A DNA stretch of 38,838 nt from an uncultured Spirochaetota bacterium (GTDB lineage: Bacteria > Spirochaetota > Spirochaetia > Treponematales > Rectinemataceae), in contig CAIJMU010000052.1 in NCBI GenBank assembly GCA_903821875.1, positions 1 to 38,838 of the forward strand, read 5' to 3'. Within the stretch, counting starts at the first letter, position 1. Each line of letters starts with the position of its first letter. The position numbers were made by a program, and so were the translations under genes. The notes below the pieces were generated by a model. That model was given only the letters and a program-made list of their open reading frames with translations, made no database searches and had not been told where the DNA came from. Positions 1 to 9,076 of the stretch are shown here, piece after piece.

Positions 1-2
1 AC

Positions 3-188
3 TTGCATCAATATGGCGCCGAACGCGATTCCAAGCTGCTCAAGCGCCTCGAGGACCAATCGCGGATGTACGGTGACAGCCTGCCAAATGTCAACTCCAC
101 ACTGCGCATCGACCTCCCCGATTTCGAGCCGAGCCCGTCAGATACTCCGCCGACGCAGACTCCGGACACGAACTCCTTGCTCAACTAG
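3..188 (+). CDS. C-terminal fragment of an unidentified protein (5' end outside window)
   Basis: An open frame enters from the left edge and stops with TAG at 186-188, giving about 61 visible residues. The first part is charged and probably helical (residues DSKLLKRLEDQSRMYG). The tail is rich in Pro, Ser and Thr (PSPSDTPPTQTPDT), like a disordered C-terminus. No start codon with a ribosome binding site is visible, so this is most likely the end of a longer gene. It converges on the FtsB-like gene at 227. I do not recognise the family. Confidence 0.45.
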   Translation: MHQYGAERDSKLLKRLEDQSRMYGDSLPNVNSTLRIDLPDFEPSPSDTPPTQTPDTNSLLN

Positions 189-226
189 CCCTGCTGCTTC
201 CGAGGCGTGATGGTAGTGGCCGGGGC

Positions 227-793
227 TTAGGGTGCCTGAGCGATATCCGGCACGGGCCCATCCGTCTGCGGCTTTTCTCGGGCCTTGGAACTGCGGACTG
301 GCTTGCGCCGACCCTTCGGACTCCTCAGGTCCGCCATCGAAGGGATATCGGCGAAAACGAAGAACACAAGACCGACCCCGAGAGCAATGCTCTTGATCAG
401 GCTGTCCGGAGCCGAATCGGGGCGCTCGAAGGCCAGCGCTTCTCCAGGCCCAACCGCATTCTTGACTGTTTCACCTGACCTGGAGAGGACCACCTCATAT
501 TCACCCTCGGGGAGGTACCCCAGTGCCCTCGCCTCACGCTGCGCCCTGTCGGGATCGGAGCGAAGTGAGGCGAAATCGGAACTGAGCTCAAGATTCCGCT
601 CTTTCAGGGTCTCCATATTGGTCCGCATCGCATCAATGCTCCTGCCCATGGCCTGCCACGCGAAGAGGCCTCCGGGACCAGTGCTTATGGCAAGCAACGA
701 GTAGCTGCCAAAAGCAATCCAGATAGATGTGATCGCCCTGGAGGCGAGGATCCTCTTCATCTTCCAATTTTCGGAAGGCTTATTCATTTTCAT
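227..793 (-). CDS. FtsB/DivIC-like septum formation initiator protein
   Basis: A 188-residue bitopic protein resembling the FtsB/DivIC family, which forms a coiled-coil subcomplex with FtsL and FtsQ in the divisome. An N-terminal transmembrane helix (about residues 21-37) is followed by a charged coiled coil (about 47-88). The segment ending in ALGY..EGE (90-98) matches the usual junction after the FtsB coil. Unlike classical FtsB (about 100 residues) it carries an extra hydrophobic segment near 132-148 and a basic, Pro-rich tail. The frame is open upstream to 928, but that extra stretch looks non-coding. I chose the ATG at 793, with ATG 787 as an alternative; neither has a good Shine-Dalgarno. 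It is divergent from the acidic protein at 986. The family call rests on architecture plus the ALGY motif. Confidence 0.6.
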   Translation of the reverse strand: MKMNKPSENWKMKRILASRAITSIWIAFGSYSLLAISTGPGGLFAWQAMGRSIDAMRTNMETLKERNLELSSDFASLRSDPDRAQREARALGYLPEGEYEVVLSRSGETVKNAVGPGEALAFERPDSAPDSLIKSIALGVGLVFFVFADIPSMADLRSPKGRRKPVRSSKAREKPQTDGPVPDIAQAP

Positions 794-985
794 GACCCGG
801 AACAGCGATTCCCCTGCCGCGGCCACGGACCATGATGGACGCAGCTGCGGACCTTCATGACCCCGGTCCCGGGCGATCCTCGCATTGACAAGGGGAAAAG
901 CGAGACATACAGTAGAAGTTGCCGTCACTATGGATGGAATTTCTGCCGATATTGAGTTGAACGACCGTCTCTATACGGAGTAGAC

Positions 986-3517
986 ATGGCAGCACGTCCC
1001 GAAACCGATCCCTCAGCCAAGAGATCGAGTCCGTCAACCAAGAAGGACGAACTCGAGCAGTATGGCGTCTGGGTCAAGGCAGAACCCGAGGATATCTCGG
1101 GGGATGACGACCTCGAATTGGGTCTTGACGACTTCAGCCTGCCTGTAGACGGCGACCGCCTGCCCGAGGACTCCTTCCTCAGCGAAGAGGAGGAGAAACT
1201 GTTGGGATCCTTTGACGATATCGAGGAAAGTCCTAGTGGCGCTTCGTCCGCAGTCAAGGTTCCGGACCTTGAGGACGATTTCATGTCACTGCCCGATATG
1301 GAGGACTTCGAGCCTGGCGAGGATGCTCCGACAGGAGCTCGCAAGAAAGCGGCAGAGGTCGCTTCGGCGGTCGAAGAATCGGAAGATTTCGATTTCACGA
1401 TGGATGACCTCGATTCCGGACTCTCTGCGCCGGATATCAATCCCTCCTCGGAACTTGATCTCTCGCAGGTAGAAGGGCTTGCAGAAGGTACTCCTGAACC
1501 CTTCGAGCCTGATGAGCTTCCACAACTCGAGGATTTCTCCATGGACATCGAAGAAGATTTGGCCAAGACAGGGGCAGTAGAGAATGCCGGAACTGGATCC
1601 AAGGCTCCGGAACTCGAGGATGTCTCCTCAGATTTCCTCGATATGGATTCAACGGCTCCTTCCAGAAAATCTGCTTCCGACCTCACCCACGATGTAAGCG
1701 ATGAGTTTATGGATGATGAAGAGGAACCTGTGATCGGTGAACCGGCCTCGACTGATGACGATGCGGGATTCGACGCCAACGACATCGATCTCCAGTTTGA
1801 TGACACGATCCAGGCCCCGGAATTCGAGGATTCCTCCGATCCCGGTAGTGCCGAGACTACAGGCTTCGATAATTTCCTTGACACATCCGATGCGGAAGCG
1901 GCAGGTTTCGATGACATGGCAGCCCTCGAAAAGGATCTTTCAACACCTTCCAAGCCCCAGGCGCCACGGCGCGCGGCCGCCTCTGCCCCAGTCGCAGTAG
2001 CCCCCGCCCAGGCCGAGACCAGCCTCGCAAATGAACTCCTCCTCAAGATTGCCAATGAGCTCTCATCGATTCGTTCGGAGCTTGTAGCCCTGAAATCGCA
2101 GCTAGTATCGGTTCGCCCTGAAGCATATCCGGCTCCATTGCCGGCTGCGCCTGAAAGCGCGCCCGTGATTCCCCTTCCGATTCCCGTCCCTGAGCCCCTG
2201 ACCCCCACCGTCGGAGGCTTCTTCGATGACGAGGACGACGAGAAGATCACGCTGACCGGCGACGAACTCGACAATATGCTGAGCAGTGCTGCGTTTACGG
2301 AAGAAAGCCCCGGTGAAAGCGTTGCACCGCCCTCGGATGAGATTGATTTCCTGGCCGCCGCTGGCTTGGCTCCTGATTCCAGCCTTCCTGATGAGCCTCT
2401 CCTGCCAGAATCCGGTGACTACTCCGAGGTTTCCTCAAAAGTCGCAGCAGAAGCGATGGATGAGCCTGTTGCACGCATCAGCCTTGAAGACGAGCCATTA
2501 GTTCCGGAATCCTCCCTCGATCAAGCAGCTGCACCCGATGAATCGGAGTTCCTCTCCCAGCTCGCTGACGAAGGGGTCGCTCCGAGCACCCAGGCGCCGG
2601 ACGATACGAGCTATCTTGAAGAGCCCATCGCCGACGACTCCATATTTGACGATACCGATGACAGTGGTTTCGCGGAAGTTTCCTTAGTCGAACCCGATTT
2701 CTCTGAGCTCGCACTCGAGGCTGATCTGGGAGAAGACGACCTTTCCGGAGACCTGCCACTTGACGAGGATGATGCAGCAGGTCTGCCTGATATCACCCTC
2801 GAGATGCCGCCGAATGTTCCCTCCTTTGAAAGCGGTACCTTTGATCTCGGACCGAGCGCGGAAGCGGTCGAGGAAATCGATGACGAGGATTTCGGGGAAA
2901 TTGCCCTGCTCGACGGAGAGACCGCGAACAAGGCCGGCTTGGTCGCTGATCCGCTTGATGCTGAGTTCGAGGATCTCGAGTCCGATCTTTCGCCTGAGGA
3001 TAGCCTCCATCACGAAATACGGTCTGATGGGCATCTTGCCAAGGAATCTTCCAAGGGAAGGCCTGACCGGAGTGAGGACGAGGTTGTCTCTCCTGACCTC
3101 TCTGATGACATGCCAAGCGCACTTGATGATTCCCTCTTTGTCGATTCGCCGGATGCGGACGGGAATGAAGACATCAGTTTCTCGTCCATGCCAGGGTCGG
3201 AAGGCAGCTTCGAAGTTGCAGACAGCCTCGAGAATGAAATCGGCCTCGACGAGGGACTGGATGAGGAAGAAATAGTCCCCGCATCGAAGCACCTCAGCTC
3301 AGTCGACGATGCTTCAGCACCCTCGGGTAGCCTCATGGCAGCTGCTGCAGCCAAACCGGTCGATGCTTCGGACAAGCTCAAGAGTGATATCAGAAGCGTT
3401 CTGTCCTATCTTGATGCCTTGCTTGATTCGCTCCCGGAAGAAAAGATCGAGGAATTCGCACACTCCCAGCACTTTGACACCTACAAAAGGCTATTTGAGG
3501 AACTGGGCCTGGTGTAG
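986..3517 (+). CDS. very acidic low-complexity protein, probably spirochaete-specific
   Basis: An 843-residue protein dominated by Asp, Glu, Ser and Pro, with no signal peptide or membrane segment. The start is ATG 986, preceded by GGAG at 976-979. Visible layout: a short N-terminal motif (DELEQYGVWVKAEPEDI, about 22-38); a long disordered acidic region; a possible amphipathic or coiled segment (ELLLKIANELSSIRSELVALKSQL, about 350-373); a Pro-rich linker; a motif GGFFDDEDDEKITLTGDELD (about 411-430); more acidic sequence; and a folded-looking C-terminal helical domain (about 793-843, ending in FDTYKRLFEELGLV). The ends look conserved-domain-like while the middle is repetitive. It leads a tight run with an unknown 180-residue protein and two Maf/MptE-like genes, which suggests a scaffold or regulatory partner. 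That role is inference; I cannot assign a function. Confidence 0.8.
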   Translation: MAARPETDPSAKRSSPSTKKDELEQYGVWVKAEPEDISGDDDLELGLDDFSLPVDGDRLPEDSFLSEEEEKLLGSFDDIEESPSGASSAVKVPDLEDDFMSLPDMEDFEPGEDAPTGARKKAAEVASAVEESEDFDFTMDDLDSGLSAPDINPSSELDLSQVEGLAEGTPEPFEPDELPQLEDFSMDIEEDLAKTGAVENAGTGSKAPELEDVSSDFLDMDSTAPSRKSASDLTHDVSDEFMDDEEEPVIGEPASTDDDAGFDANDIDLQFDDTIQAPEFEDSSDPGSAETTGFDNFLDTSDAEAAGFDDMAALEKDLSTPSKPQAPRRAAASAPVAVAPAQAETSLANELLLKIANELSSIRSELVALKSQLVSVRPEAYPAPLPAAPESAPVIPLPIPVPEPLTPTVGGFFDDEDDEKITLTGDELDNMLSSAAFTEESPGESVAPPSDEIDFLAAAGLAPDSSLPDEPLLPESGDYSEVSSKVAAEAMDEPVARISLEDEPLVPESSLDQAAAPDESEFLSQLADEGVAPSTQAPDDTSYLEEPIADDSIFDDTDDSGFAEVSLVEPDFSELALEADLGEDDLSGDLPLDEDDAAGLPDITLEMPPNVPSFESGTFDLGPSAEAVEEIDDEDFGEIALLDGETANKAGLVADPLDAEFEDLESDLSPEDSLHHEIRSDGHLAKESSKGRPDRSEDEVVSPDLSDDMPSALDDSLFVDSPDADGNEDISFSSMPGSEGSFEVADSLENEIGLDEGLDEEEIVPASKHLSSVDDASAPSGSLMAAAAAKPVDASDKLKSDIRSVLSYLDALLDSLPEEKIEEFAHSQHFDTYKRLFEELGLV

Positions 3518-3519
3518 GT

Positions 3520-4062
3520 ATGGGGCTCCTTATGAAGGCGAGCCGCCAAACCGGCATCGCCCTGCATCAGACGGCCCCGGGAGGGGCCGTTCCTTTCGGT
3601 TCTGGCATTCCTCCTCCCTCGGACATAGCTGGACAGGTATCGCAGCTTTCCAGAAGACGCGATCCCCTTCCACCCCTCGAACGTGCAGCGCTTCGAAGCG
3701 CCCTGGAATCGATGGACAAGGCTGAAGGCGTCATTGGCCTCAGGATAGCGCGGGAAGAGCTCATTGCTGCCAAGGGTCACAGCTCCCTGACTTTGGAAGA
3801 AACCAGCGCCACCTTAGCCGTAGCCATTGAAAATGCCTTGGGTGATCCCTGTCTGTCCTTTTACAGTTCCGGTCACCTCATTACGGTCGCCGCTCCTTCG
3901 TATCCCTGGGATCCTGAAATAGTGGTAGCTCAGCTCCTACGCTCGCTCAGGCTTGCCCTAGCCTCGCATCCTTCGCTATCGAAGGCCCATATCGATGCGG
4001 CCCGCTTTTCCGCCCAGGACTCCCAGCTAGACGCCGCGATCATCAGCTTCGCACACGGCTAA
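3520..4062 (+). CDS. hypothetical protein in the Maf-like operon
   Basis: A 180-residue soluble protein of unknown family. It follows the acidic gene after only 2 bases, so translation is probably coupled; a second possible start is ATG 3532 after a G-rich stretch. The N-terminal 45 residues are Gly/Pro-rich and probably flexible. The remainder looks like an alpha/beta domain, with a helix (PLERAALRSALESMDKAEG), a strand pair (CLSFYSSGHLITVAAPS) and a C-terminal amphipathic helix. No catalytic motif, signal peptide or membrane segment is visible. The position between the acidic protein and two Maf/MptE-like genes suggests a shared pathway, but the function cannot be read from the sequence. 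Confidence 0.75.
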   Translation: MGLLMKASRQTGIALHQTAPGGAVPFGSGIPPPSDIAGQVSQLSRRRDPLPPLERAALRSALESMDKAEGVIGLRIAREELIAAKGHSSLTLEETSATLAVAIENALGDPCLSFYSSGHLITVAAPSYPWDPEIVVAQLLRSLRLALASHPSLSKAHIDAARFSAQDSQLDAAIISFAHG

Positions 4063-4066
4063 TGCC

Positions 4067-5689
4067 GTGATTGCGCTGGCCCTTACACCTGTCTTTTCGA
4101 GCGCCCGCAATGGACAGCCGACCTGCAGCTATGCTGGCAGGAACCTGCACTCGACCTGGGATCCCGAGCAGGAAGCGCGGCGTTTCATCGATGGGCAGGG
4201 CGAGTTCCGCCTCCCGGAATTGCCTGGCTCGCGGCCAGTAACGACTATTCTCATCCTGGGCGCGTGCATGGGCTACCTTGCCTCAGAGCTCAGGAAGCGG
4301 CACCCTGGAGCCGCTATCCTGTCCCTGCAGTTCAGCCCTGCCTTTCGCGGCCGGGAGCTTCCTGGTGCGACCGCATCCTGGTTCCCTGACTCCTGTATAT
4401 CCCTGGATGGATTCCTGACTTCCTACCTCGATGACGATGGGGTGGGCTCGCCGAGGCTCATAGCCTGGCCTCCTGCCGAGGAAGCCTTCTCCGTGCAAGC
4501 CCGTGCAGCGAGGGAAAGCTTCCGAAATGTGCTCGATCGGATCGCGTCGAGCGCGGCTACCATCCGCGTGAACGGAAAACGCTGGATCCGGAATGCCTGC
4601 CGATCCTTTCTTTCCCTCGAATCCACGGTGAGTGCGGGAAGGACCCGGGCACCGGTGCTTGTCCTGGCCGCAGGGCCGAGCCTTGCCGAGGCGGCCACCG
4701 CACTAGCAGCCAAGGCCGAGCGATTCCTCATCATAGCTGTCTCCTCCGCACTCAGCGCCCTCCTCGCACGGGGCATCGAGCCGGATATCGTCATTTCGAC
4801 AGACCCTGGGTTCTGGAGCCAGGCCCATCTTTCCGGCTTGGGAGGACGCGACATAGTGCGAGCCTCGCCCTTTTCAGCCTGCCCGGTAGGGGCCCTGTCC
4901 CGGAGGATCCTCATACTCGACCAGGGTTGGTTTCCGGAGCATGGCCTGTCGGCCCTTATTCCCGGATCCGTTCCGATTCACGGACACGGCACAGTGGCAG
5001 GAAGTGCCTTGTCGCTCGCGGCAAGCCTTTCCGAAGGACCGATCGTCGTTGCGGGCTTTGACTTCGCTTCGAACAGGGGCCTCGACCATGCCCCTCCCCA
5101 CGCCTTCGATGACTTCGTTACCTCTGGCTCCCGGCGCATCCTGCCGATCGAGACAAAGCGCTGGGACCGACTGCTCTCAGGTCAGCCCCTGTCCCTCGGA
5201 GAGGGCGGATGGAGGACCAGCCGATCGCTGAAAGTGTACGCCGCTTCGCTGGCTCCAGAGTGGCTGCATGGCAAGGCGCGGGGGTCTGGCCCGGGGCATT
5301 CGGGCTTCTTCCGCCTCTGTCCCTCGCCGATGGAACTTCCGGGTTTCGACGTCCTCGAGACCGGAGACCTTGACAGGATAGCTGCCAAGGAGAGGTATAA
5401 GCAGCATTTCCAGGAGCAGAGTCGACCTCCCCTCGAAGAAAGGAGGCGCCTTCTGGCCGAGGCTGTCGCCTCATGGCGCGCTGCCCTTCCAGCTGCGCTC
5501 AAGAACCTCCGGGCGGGGACCCCTCCCGATCCAGATATGGCAGACCTCCTCCGCTCGGTGGACCTACCCTGGTACGCGGCTGTCCGCAGGGCCGTCGTCC
5601 TGGGCAAGGATCCCGGAGAGGCCCTGCAGCTCCTTGAATCCGAGGCCGGGTCCTTCGTGAAGGATATCGAAGAAAGGTACGTACTATGA
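4067..5689 (+). CDS. Maf/MptE-like (DUF115) protein, paralog 1
   Basis: A 540-residue protein of the MptE-like superfamily. It includes archaeal 6-hydroxymethyl-dihydropterin pyrophosphokinase and the bacterial Maf motility-associated proteins that attach nonulosonic acids to flagellin. An N-terminal domain carries LHSTWDPEQEARR, a motif shared with both paralogs in this window. A Rossmann-like segment follows (TTILILGACMGYLASEL). The DUF115 core begins at LAAGPSLAEA and contains GIEPDIVISTDPG and VAGFDFA. The start is GTG 4067, four bases after the upstream stop; no Shine-Dalgarno is visible, so coupling is likely. Compared with the paralogs it lacks roughly 30 N-terminal residues. It overlaps the next gene by ATGA. 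A flagellin glycosyltransferase-type role is inferred; pyrophosphokinase activity is the alternative. Confidence 0.8.
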   Translation: MIALALTPVFSSARNGQPTCSYAGRNLHSTWDPEQEARRFIDGQGEFRLPELPGSRPVTTILILGACMGYLASELRKRHPGAAILSLQFSPAFRGRELPGATASWFPDSCISLDGFLTSYLDDDGVGSPRLIAWPPAEEAFSVQARAARESFRNVLDRIASSAATIRVNGKRWIRNACRSFLSLESTVSAGRTRAPVLVLAAGPSLAEAATALAAKAERFLIIAVSSALSALLARGIEPDIVISTDPGFWSQAHLSGLGGRDIVRASPFSACPVGALSRRILILDQGWFPEHGLSALIPGSVPIHGHGTVAGSALSLAASLSEGPIVVAGFDFASNRGLDHAPPHAFDDFVTSGSRRILPIETKRWDRLLSGQPLSLGEGGWRTSRSLKVYAASLAPEWLHGKARGSGPGHSGFFRLCPSPMELPGFDVLETGDLDRIAAKERYKQHFQEQSRPPLEERRRLLAEAVASWRAALPAALKNLRAGTPPDPDMADLLRSVDLPWYAAVRRAVVLGKDPGEALQLLESEAGSFVKDIEERYVL

Positions 5690-7383
5690 ACGAACATGTC
5701 TTCAACAGGAACCTCCTGGCCCTGTCCGCGAAAAATGAGCGTTTGGGCTCGATACTCTCTTCCGCACGCCCCGACCCCTGCCTGAGCTTCGAGACCTCCA
5801 GAACGGGCCTTCCGGTGCCGCTCTACGAGTCGAAGGGGAGGCGCATCGCCCTCCATTCCCTCATCGATCCGGAGCGCGAGGGAGAGCGGCTCGCCACGGC
5901 CCAGCCGCCTGAGGGTTTTGTCGTCGCCCTCGGACTCGGCGGAGCCTACCAGCTCAGGCCTTATCTCCTGAGTCCCGCGACCAGCGGCGTCCTTCTCATC
6001 GAGTATTCGGCGCCCCTGCTCCGCGCCATCCTTGAAAACCTCGATCTTTCCGAGCTCTTCGTCGATCCGCGCGTCTCCATCCTCCTCGATCCGAAACCTG
6101 CGGACATAGCCCTGGCCCTTCTCTCAGCCTACATCCCACCGCTTGCCGGGGACCTCAGGACCCTGCCCCTGGTACCGCGCACCAAGCTCGAGCCGGAGGC
6201 CTTCGCACTGGCATCGGATGCTGTCCGGGCAGTCCTCGAAAGGATCTCGGACGATTACAGTGTGCAGGCCTTTTTCGGCCGCATATGGTTCCGCAATGCG
6301 ATCCGCAACCTTTTCCTCGCCGAGAGACCGACCATCCCGATGAAGCCGGCACGGCGGGCGGTGATCACTGCCGCCGGCCCCTCACTCGAGGCAGGCATCG
6401 ACGAGCTCCTCGCCGAGCGCAGGCGGGGAGCCATGGTCATCGCCACGGATACAAGCCTCCCTGCCCTCCTCGACCGCGGCATCAGGCCAGATGCCGTGGT
6501 GTCCATCGACTGCCAGGCGATCAGCTACTACCATTTCATGAAAGGCATACCAGAAGGGATACCGCTGATCCTCGATCTCGCCTCACCGAACCGCCTCGCG
6601 CGCCTCAGTCCCTCGGTCCGCTTCTTTTCCTCGGGACATCCCCTCTGTGGCTTCATATCCTCCCGCTGGCGGCGCTTTCCGGCCCTCGACACTTCAGGAG
6701 GCAATGTATCGCACGCAGCCATATCGTTGGCCGAGGCCCTCGGCGCGGACAGGGCCCTGCTTATAGGCGCGGATTTCTCCTATCCAGACGGCAAGAGCTA
6801 TGCACGGGGAACGTATATCTATGACTACTTCGGGAAGGCCCAGGAGCGGCTCGATCCCCTGGAGTCGCGCTTCTCAGGCTTTGTGTTCAGGACACCGTCG
6901 GTGCTGCGCGAGGAGGAGACGGGGCCGGATGGCCGGAAATGGTACCGTTACGTAACCAAGCCCCTCATGGCCTACCGCGAGCACCTCGAGCGTTTCGCCG
7001 CCGACTCCACCATCGTGGTCAGCGCATTCAGGGGACGCGGGGTGGAAATCAGGATCCCGCCACGCGAGGTCGGTCGCCGCGAATCGCGGCCCATCTTCGC
7101 GGCAGGGGCAGCCAACGAACCTGCGGCAGCCTTCCTGGAACGATATGCGAAACTCCTTCGCGCCTTGCCGACGGCCACTGAGCCGGCTTCGCGCCATCTG
7201 AGTTCCCTTGACCACGAGGGCAGGGACCTCTGGACAACCCTGCTTCCCTCCGCAGCTGCCTTCCAGCGGCTTGCCCGCCAGAACGGTGAGGGGTCCCCCC
7301 GGAGGGTACCGAGTGCCGAACTCCTCGAAAACACCCGTGCCTGGGCCCTCGCGGAAATCGCCCTCGCCCTCGACGCGCGTTAG
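5686..7383 (+). CDS. Maf/MptE-like (DUF115) protein, paralog 2
   Basis: A 565-residue member of the same family. The start ATG 5686 overlaps the preceding stop (ATGA), showing translational coupling. The N-terminal domain has LHSLIDPEREGERL. The DUF115 core has TAAGPSLEAGIDELL, GIRPDAVVSIDCQ and a nucleotide-binding-like stretch ending ALLIGADFSYPDGKSYARG. The last 100 residues are helical and probably a separate C-terminal region. The core is closely comparable to paralogs 1 and 3, yet the three are clearly diverged, so these are not recent copies. In bacteria such proteins modify flagellin with sugar acids, and spirochaete flagellins are reported to be glycosylated. No flagellin gene lies in this window, so the substrate remains inferred. 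Confidence 0.82.
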   Translation: MNEHVFNRNLLALSAKNERLGSILSSARPDPCLSFETSRTGLPVPLYESKGRRIALHSLIDPEREGERLATAQPPEGFVVALGLGGAYQLRPYLLSPATSGVLLIEYSAPLLRAILENLDLSELFVDPRVSILLDPKPADIALALLSAYIPPLAGDLRTLPLVPRTKLEPEAFALASDAVRAVLERISDDYSVQAFFGRIWFRNAIRNLFLAERPTIPMKPARRAVITAAGPSLEAGIDELLAERRRGAMVIATDTSLPALLDRGIRPDAVVSIDCQAISYYHFMKGIPEGIPLILDLASPNRLARLSPSVRFFSSGHPLCGFISSRWRRFPALDTSGGNVSHAAISLAEALGADRALLIGADFSYPDGKSYARGTYIYDYFGKAQERLDPLESRFSGFVFRTPSVLREEETGPDGRKWYRYVTKPLMAYREHLERFAADSTIVVSAFRGRGVEIRIPPREVGRRESRPIFAAGAANEPAAAFLERYAKLLRALPTATEPASRHLSSLDHEGRDLWTTLLPSAAAFQRLARQNGEGSPRRVPSAELLENTRAWALAEIALALDAR

Positions 7384-7416
7384 CCAGGCCTGGCGGGGCA
7401 ATGACCCTGGCCTGGC
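7383..7416. terminator. candidate bidirectional hairpin between convergent genes
   Basis: GCCAGGCC (7383-7390) pairs perfectly with GGCCTGGC (7409-7416), and the inner GGG/CCC can extend the stem. It lies between the stop at 7383 and the convergent lipoprotein gene ending at 7451. There is no T tract on either side, so intrinsic termination would be weak. Confidence 0.3.
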
Positions 7417-7450
7417 AAATGCGTTGGCCGAAATATTCAGGGTCCCGATG

Positions 7451-9076
7451 CTAGCGGAAGGACCAGGGACGGGCTGAGGCAAAGCCATAGTGGCTCGCGA
7501 GCCAGGCATCGATCTCTGCGGCGTATCGCTCGAAGCTGTCCGCATGGGACGTCATCCAGGCCTCGATGGCTGCCTCGAGTTCCGGGTGGCGTTCCAGGAG
7601 CCGCTCGGGCAGGGTCTTCGTGAAATACTCCCGGACCGCCGGAAGGGGACGCTGCCAGAGGTAGGCCATGAACTCATTGGCCATGAGGTCCTCGTCAGTG
7701 GTCTCATAGTTCATCCATCCGAAATAGAGGATCCAGAACCAGCGTTCCTCCCTCCCCACGGAGGACCAGAGCTTCCTCACGAAATCCCGGAAGTCCGCGT
7801 CGGTGAAATAGAGGGCATGGCTCGACTCGTGGGCCATGAAGGTGGCCCGGAGGTCGGGAGCCGATTCGCGGGAGACGGAAATGAGGGCGCCACGACCCTC
7901 CGCGAAGCCCCTTCCCTCGGCACGTATGATGCCCGCACCTGAGAGGAGGTCGCGGAGCCTGGTCTCGGATTGTCCTAATTGAAAGGACTGTGCGGCAGCC
8001 TCCGAGAAGAAGGCTGCGAGGTCGGCCGCCCGGTAATCGTGGGCGTTCCATCCATGGAGGCCCTCGATCTCGGCGTCAGGCGCGAGCCTGCCCTTGAAAC
8101 CCTTCTTCTCGACATAGAATGCAAGGCGCTTCAAGGCCCGGTCCTGAGCTGCATAATCGGCGAAATCGAGGACCAGGATCTCGGGACGACGGTCCCAGCG
8201 GTACGACGCCCACTCTCCCTTTGGAACCGGCAGGGCGAGGATCACGCCGAGGTCGAGGCTTCCGAGCGCTGGTTCGCGGACTTCGGACGCGGCAAAGGCC
8301 AGGATTTCGAGCAAAGCGGATCCCCGTGCCTCGATGAGACCGGGGTCGGCGGAAAACAAGGCTCGGGGCAGGAGGATCGAGCCGCCTGCGTCATCGAGGG
8401 TGATGGCTCTCTCCGACCCGTCGCCCATGCGAAGCTCGAGGGTACCGAGCTGCGTCCCTGGCGCCCAGGCGATGCGCAGGGCCTGTCCCGCGCCGTCCTT
8501 CGGCGATGGTAGCCCCTTGAAGGGCGAGTCGAGGCGGGCCACCAGAAATGAACCCTGCCGGATGAGGGCGAAGCCCGGAGAAATGGTGGTCATAACTGGA
8601 GTCTTCTCGAAACCACGGAAGGGCTTCACGAAGGAGAGGGCGAGGAGTGATACGGAGGTTTCCCTCCTGCGACTCGAAGCCTCGACCTCAAGACCCAGGG
8701 AAGCGAGGGCCTGCCCCGCCGGCAGCGGCAGGATGAGCCGCATCGAGGGATCGGAGAGGCTGGGGTTCCATTCAGCCAGATGCGTCCTTTCATCCCTGGC
8801 AGCCGCTGAAAGCAGAACCGAAGGAACGGGACCGCTTCCGCGGGAAAGCTCCACGGAAAGCCAGGCTGGCTCGGGAGGGACATAGGGCCGGGCCAGGCGG
8901 TAGACGTTTTTCCAATGCCCCTCGCCGAAAAGACCTTCTCCCCCTTCCTTGAAGCCCCCCTCCTCGCTGAAGGCCAGATGTCTGCCGTCTCTGGCTGTCC
9001 AGGAAAAGGAGCGCACCTCGGGCCTGCCACAGGAGCCAGACAAGAGGAGAACAAGGACGAGGGACAGGAATCTCAT
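7451..9076 (-). CDS. lipoprotein with a zincin-like HExxH motif
   Basis: A 541-residue probable lipoprotein. A hydrophobic N-terminus ends in LLSGSC, a relaxed spirochaetal-type lipobox with Cys16. The middle is beta-rich and unrecognised. The C-terminal third carries MAHESSHALYF, an HExxH zinc-binding signature (H416, E417, H420). Further on is DLMANEFMAYLW, where E468 could be the third ligand as in gluzincins. This would make it a membrane-anchored, periplasmic or surface metallopeptidase. Family knowledge supports only the motif; the protease assignment is inference. The start ATG overlaps the stop of the upstream gene (9073-9843) by ATGA, so the two are co-transcribed. No close family is recognised. 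Confidence 0.72.
   Translation of the reverse strand: MRFLSLVLVLLLSGSCGRPEVRSFSWTARDGRHLAFSEEGGFKEGGEGLFGEGHWKNVYRLARPYVPPEPAWLSVELSRGSGPVPSVLLSAAARDERTHLAEWNPSLSDPSMRLILPLPAGQALASLGLEVEASSRRRETSVSLLALSFVKPFRGFEKTPVMTTISPGFALIRQGSFLVARLDSPFKGLPSPKDGAGQALRIAWAPGTQLGTLELRMGDGSERAITLDDAGGSILLPRALFSADPGLIEARGSALLEILAFAASEVREPALGSLDLGVILALPVPKGEWASYRWDRRPEILVLDFADYAAQDRALKRLAFYVEKKGFKGRLAPDAEIEGLHGWNAHDYRAADLAAFFSEAAAQSFQLGQSETRLRDLLSGAGIIRAEGRGFAEGRGALISVSRESAPDLRATFMAHESSHALYFTDADFRDFVRKLWSSVGREERWFWILYFGWMNYETTDEDLMANEFMAYLWQRPLPAVREYFTKTLPERLLERHPELEAAIEAWMTSHADSFERYAAEIDAWLASHYGFASARPWSFR

Noticed and set aside
945-952. GCCGATAT resembling a flagellar sigma-28 -10 element upstream of the acidic gene
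   Set aside because: No TAAA-like -35 at the required distance, so the match is probably chance.
928-2274. Long Ser-rich open frame on the minus strand opposite the acidic protein
   Set aside because: It mirrors the Asp/Glu/Ser codons of the plus-strand gene; low-complexity antisense reading with no ribosome binding site.
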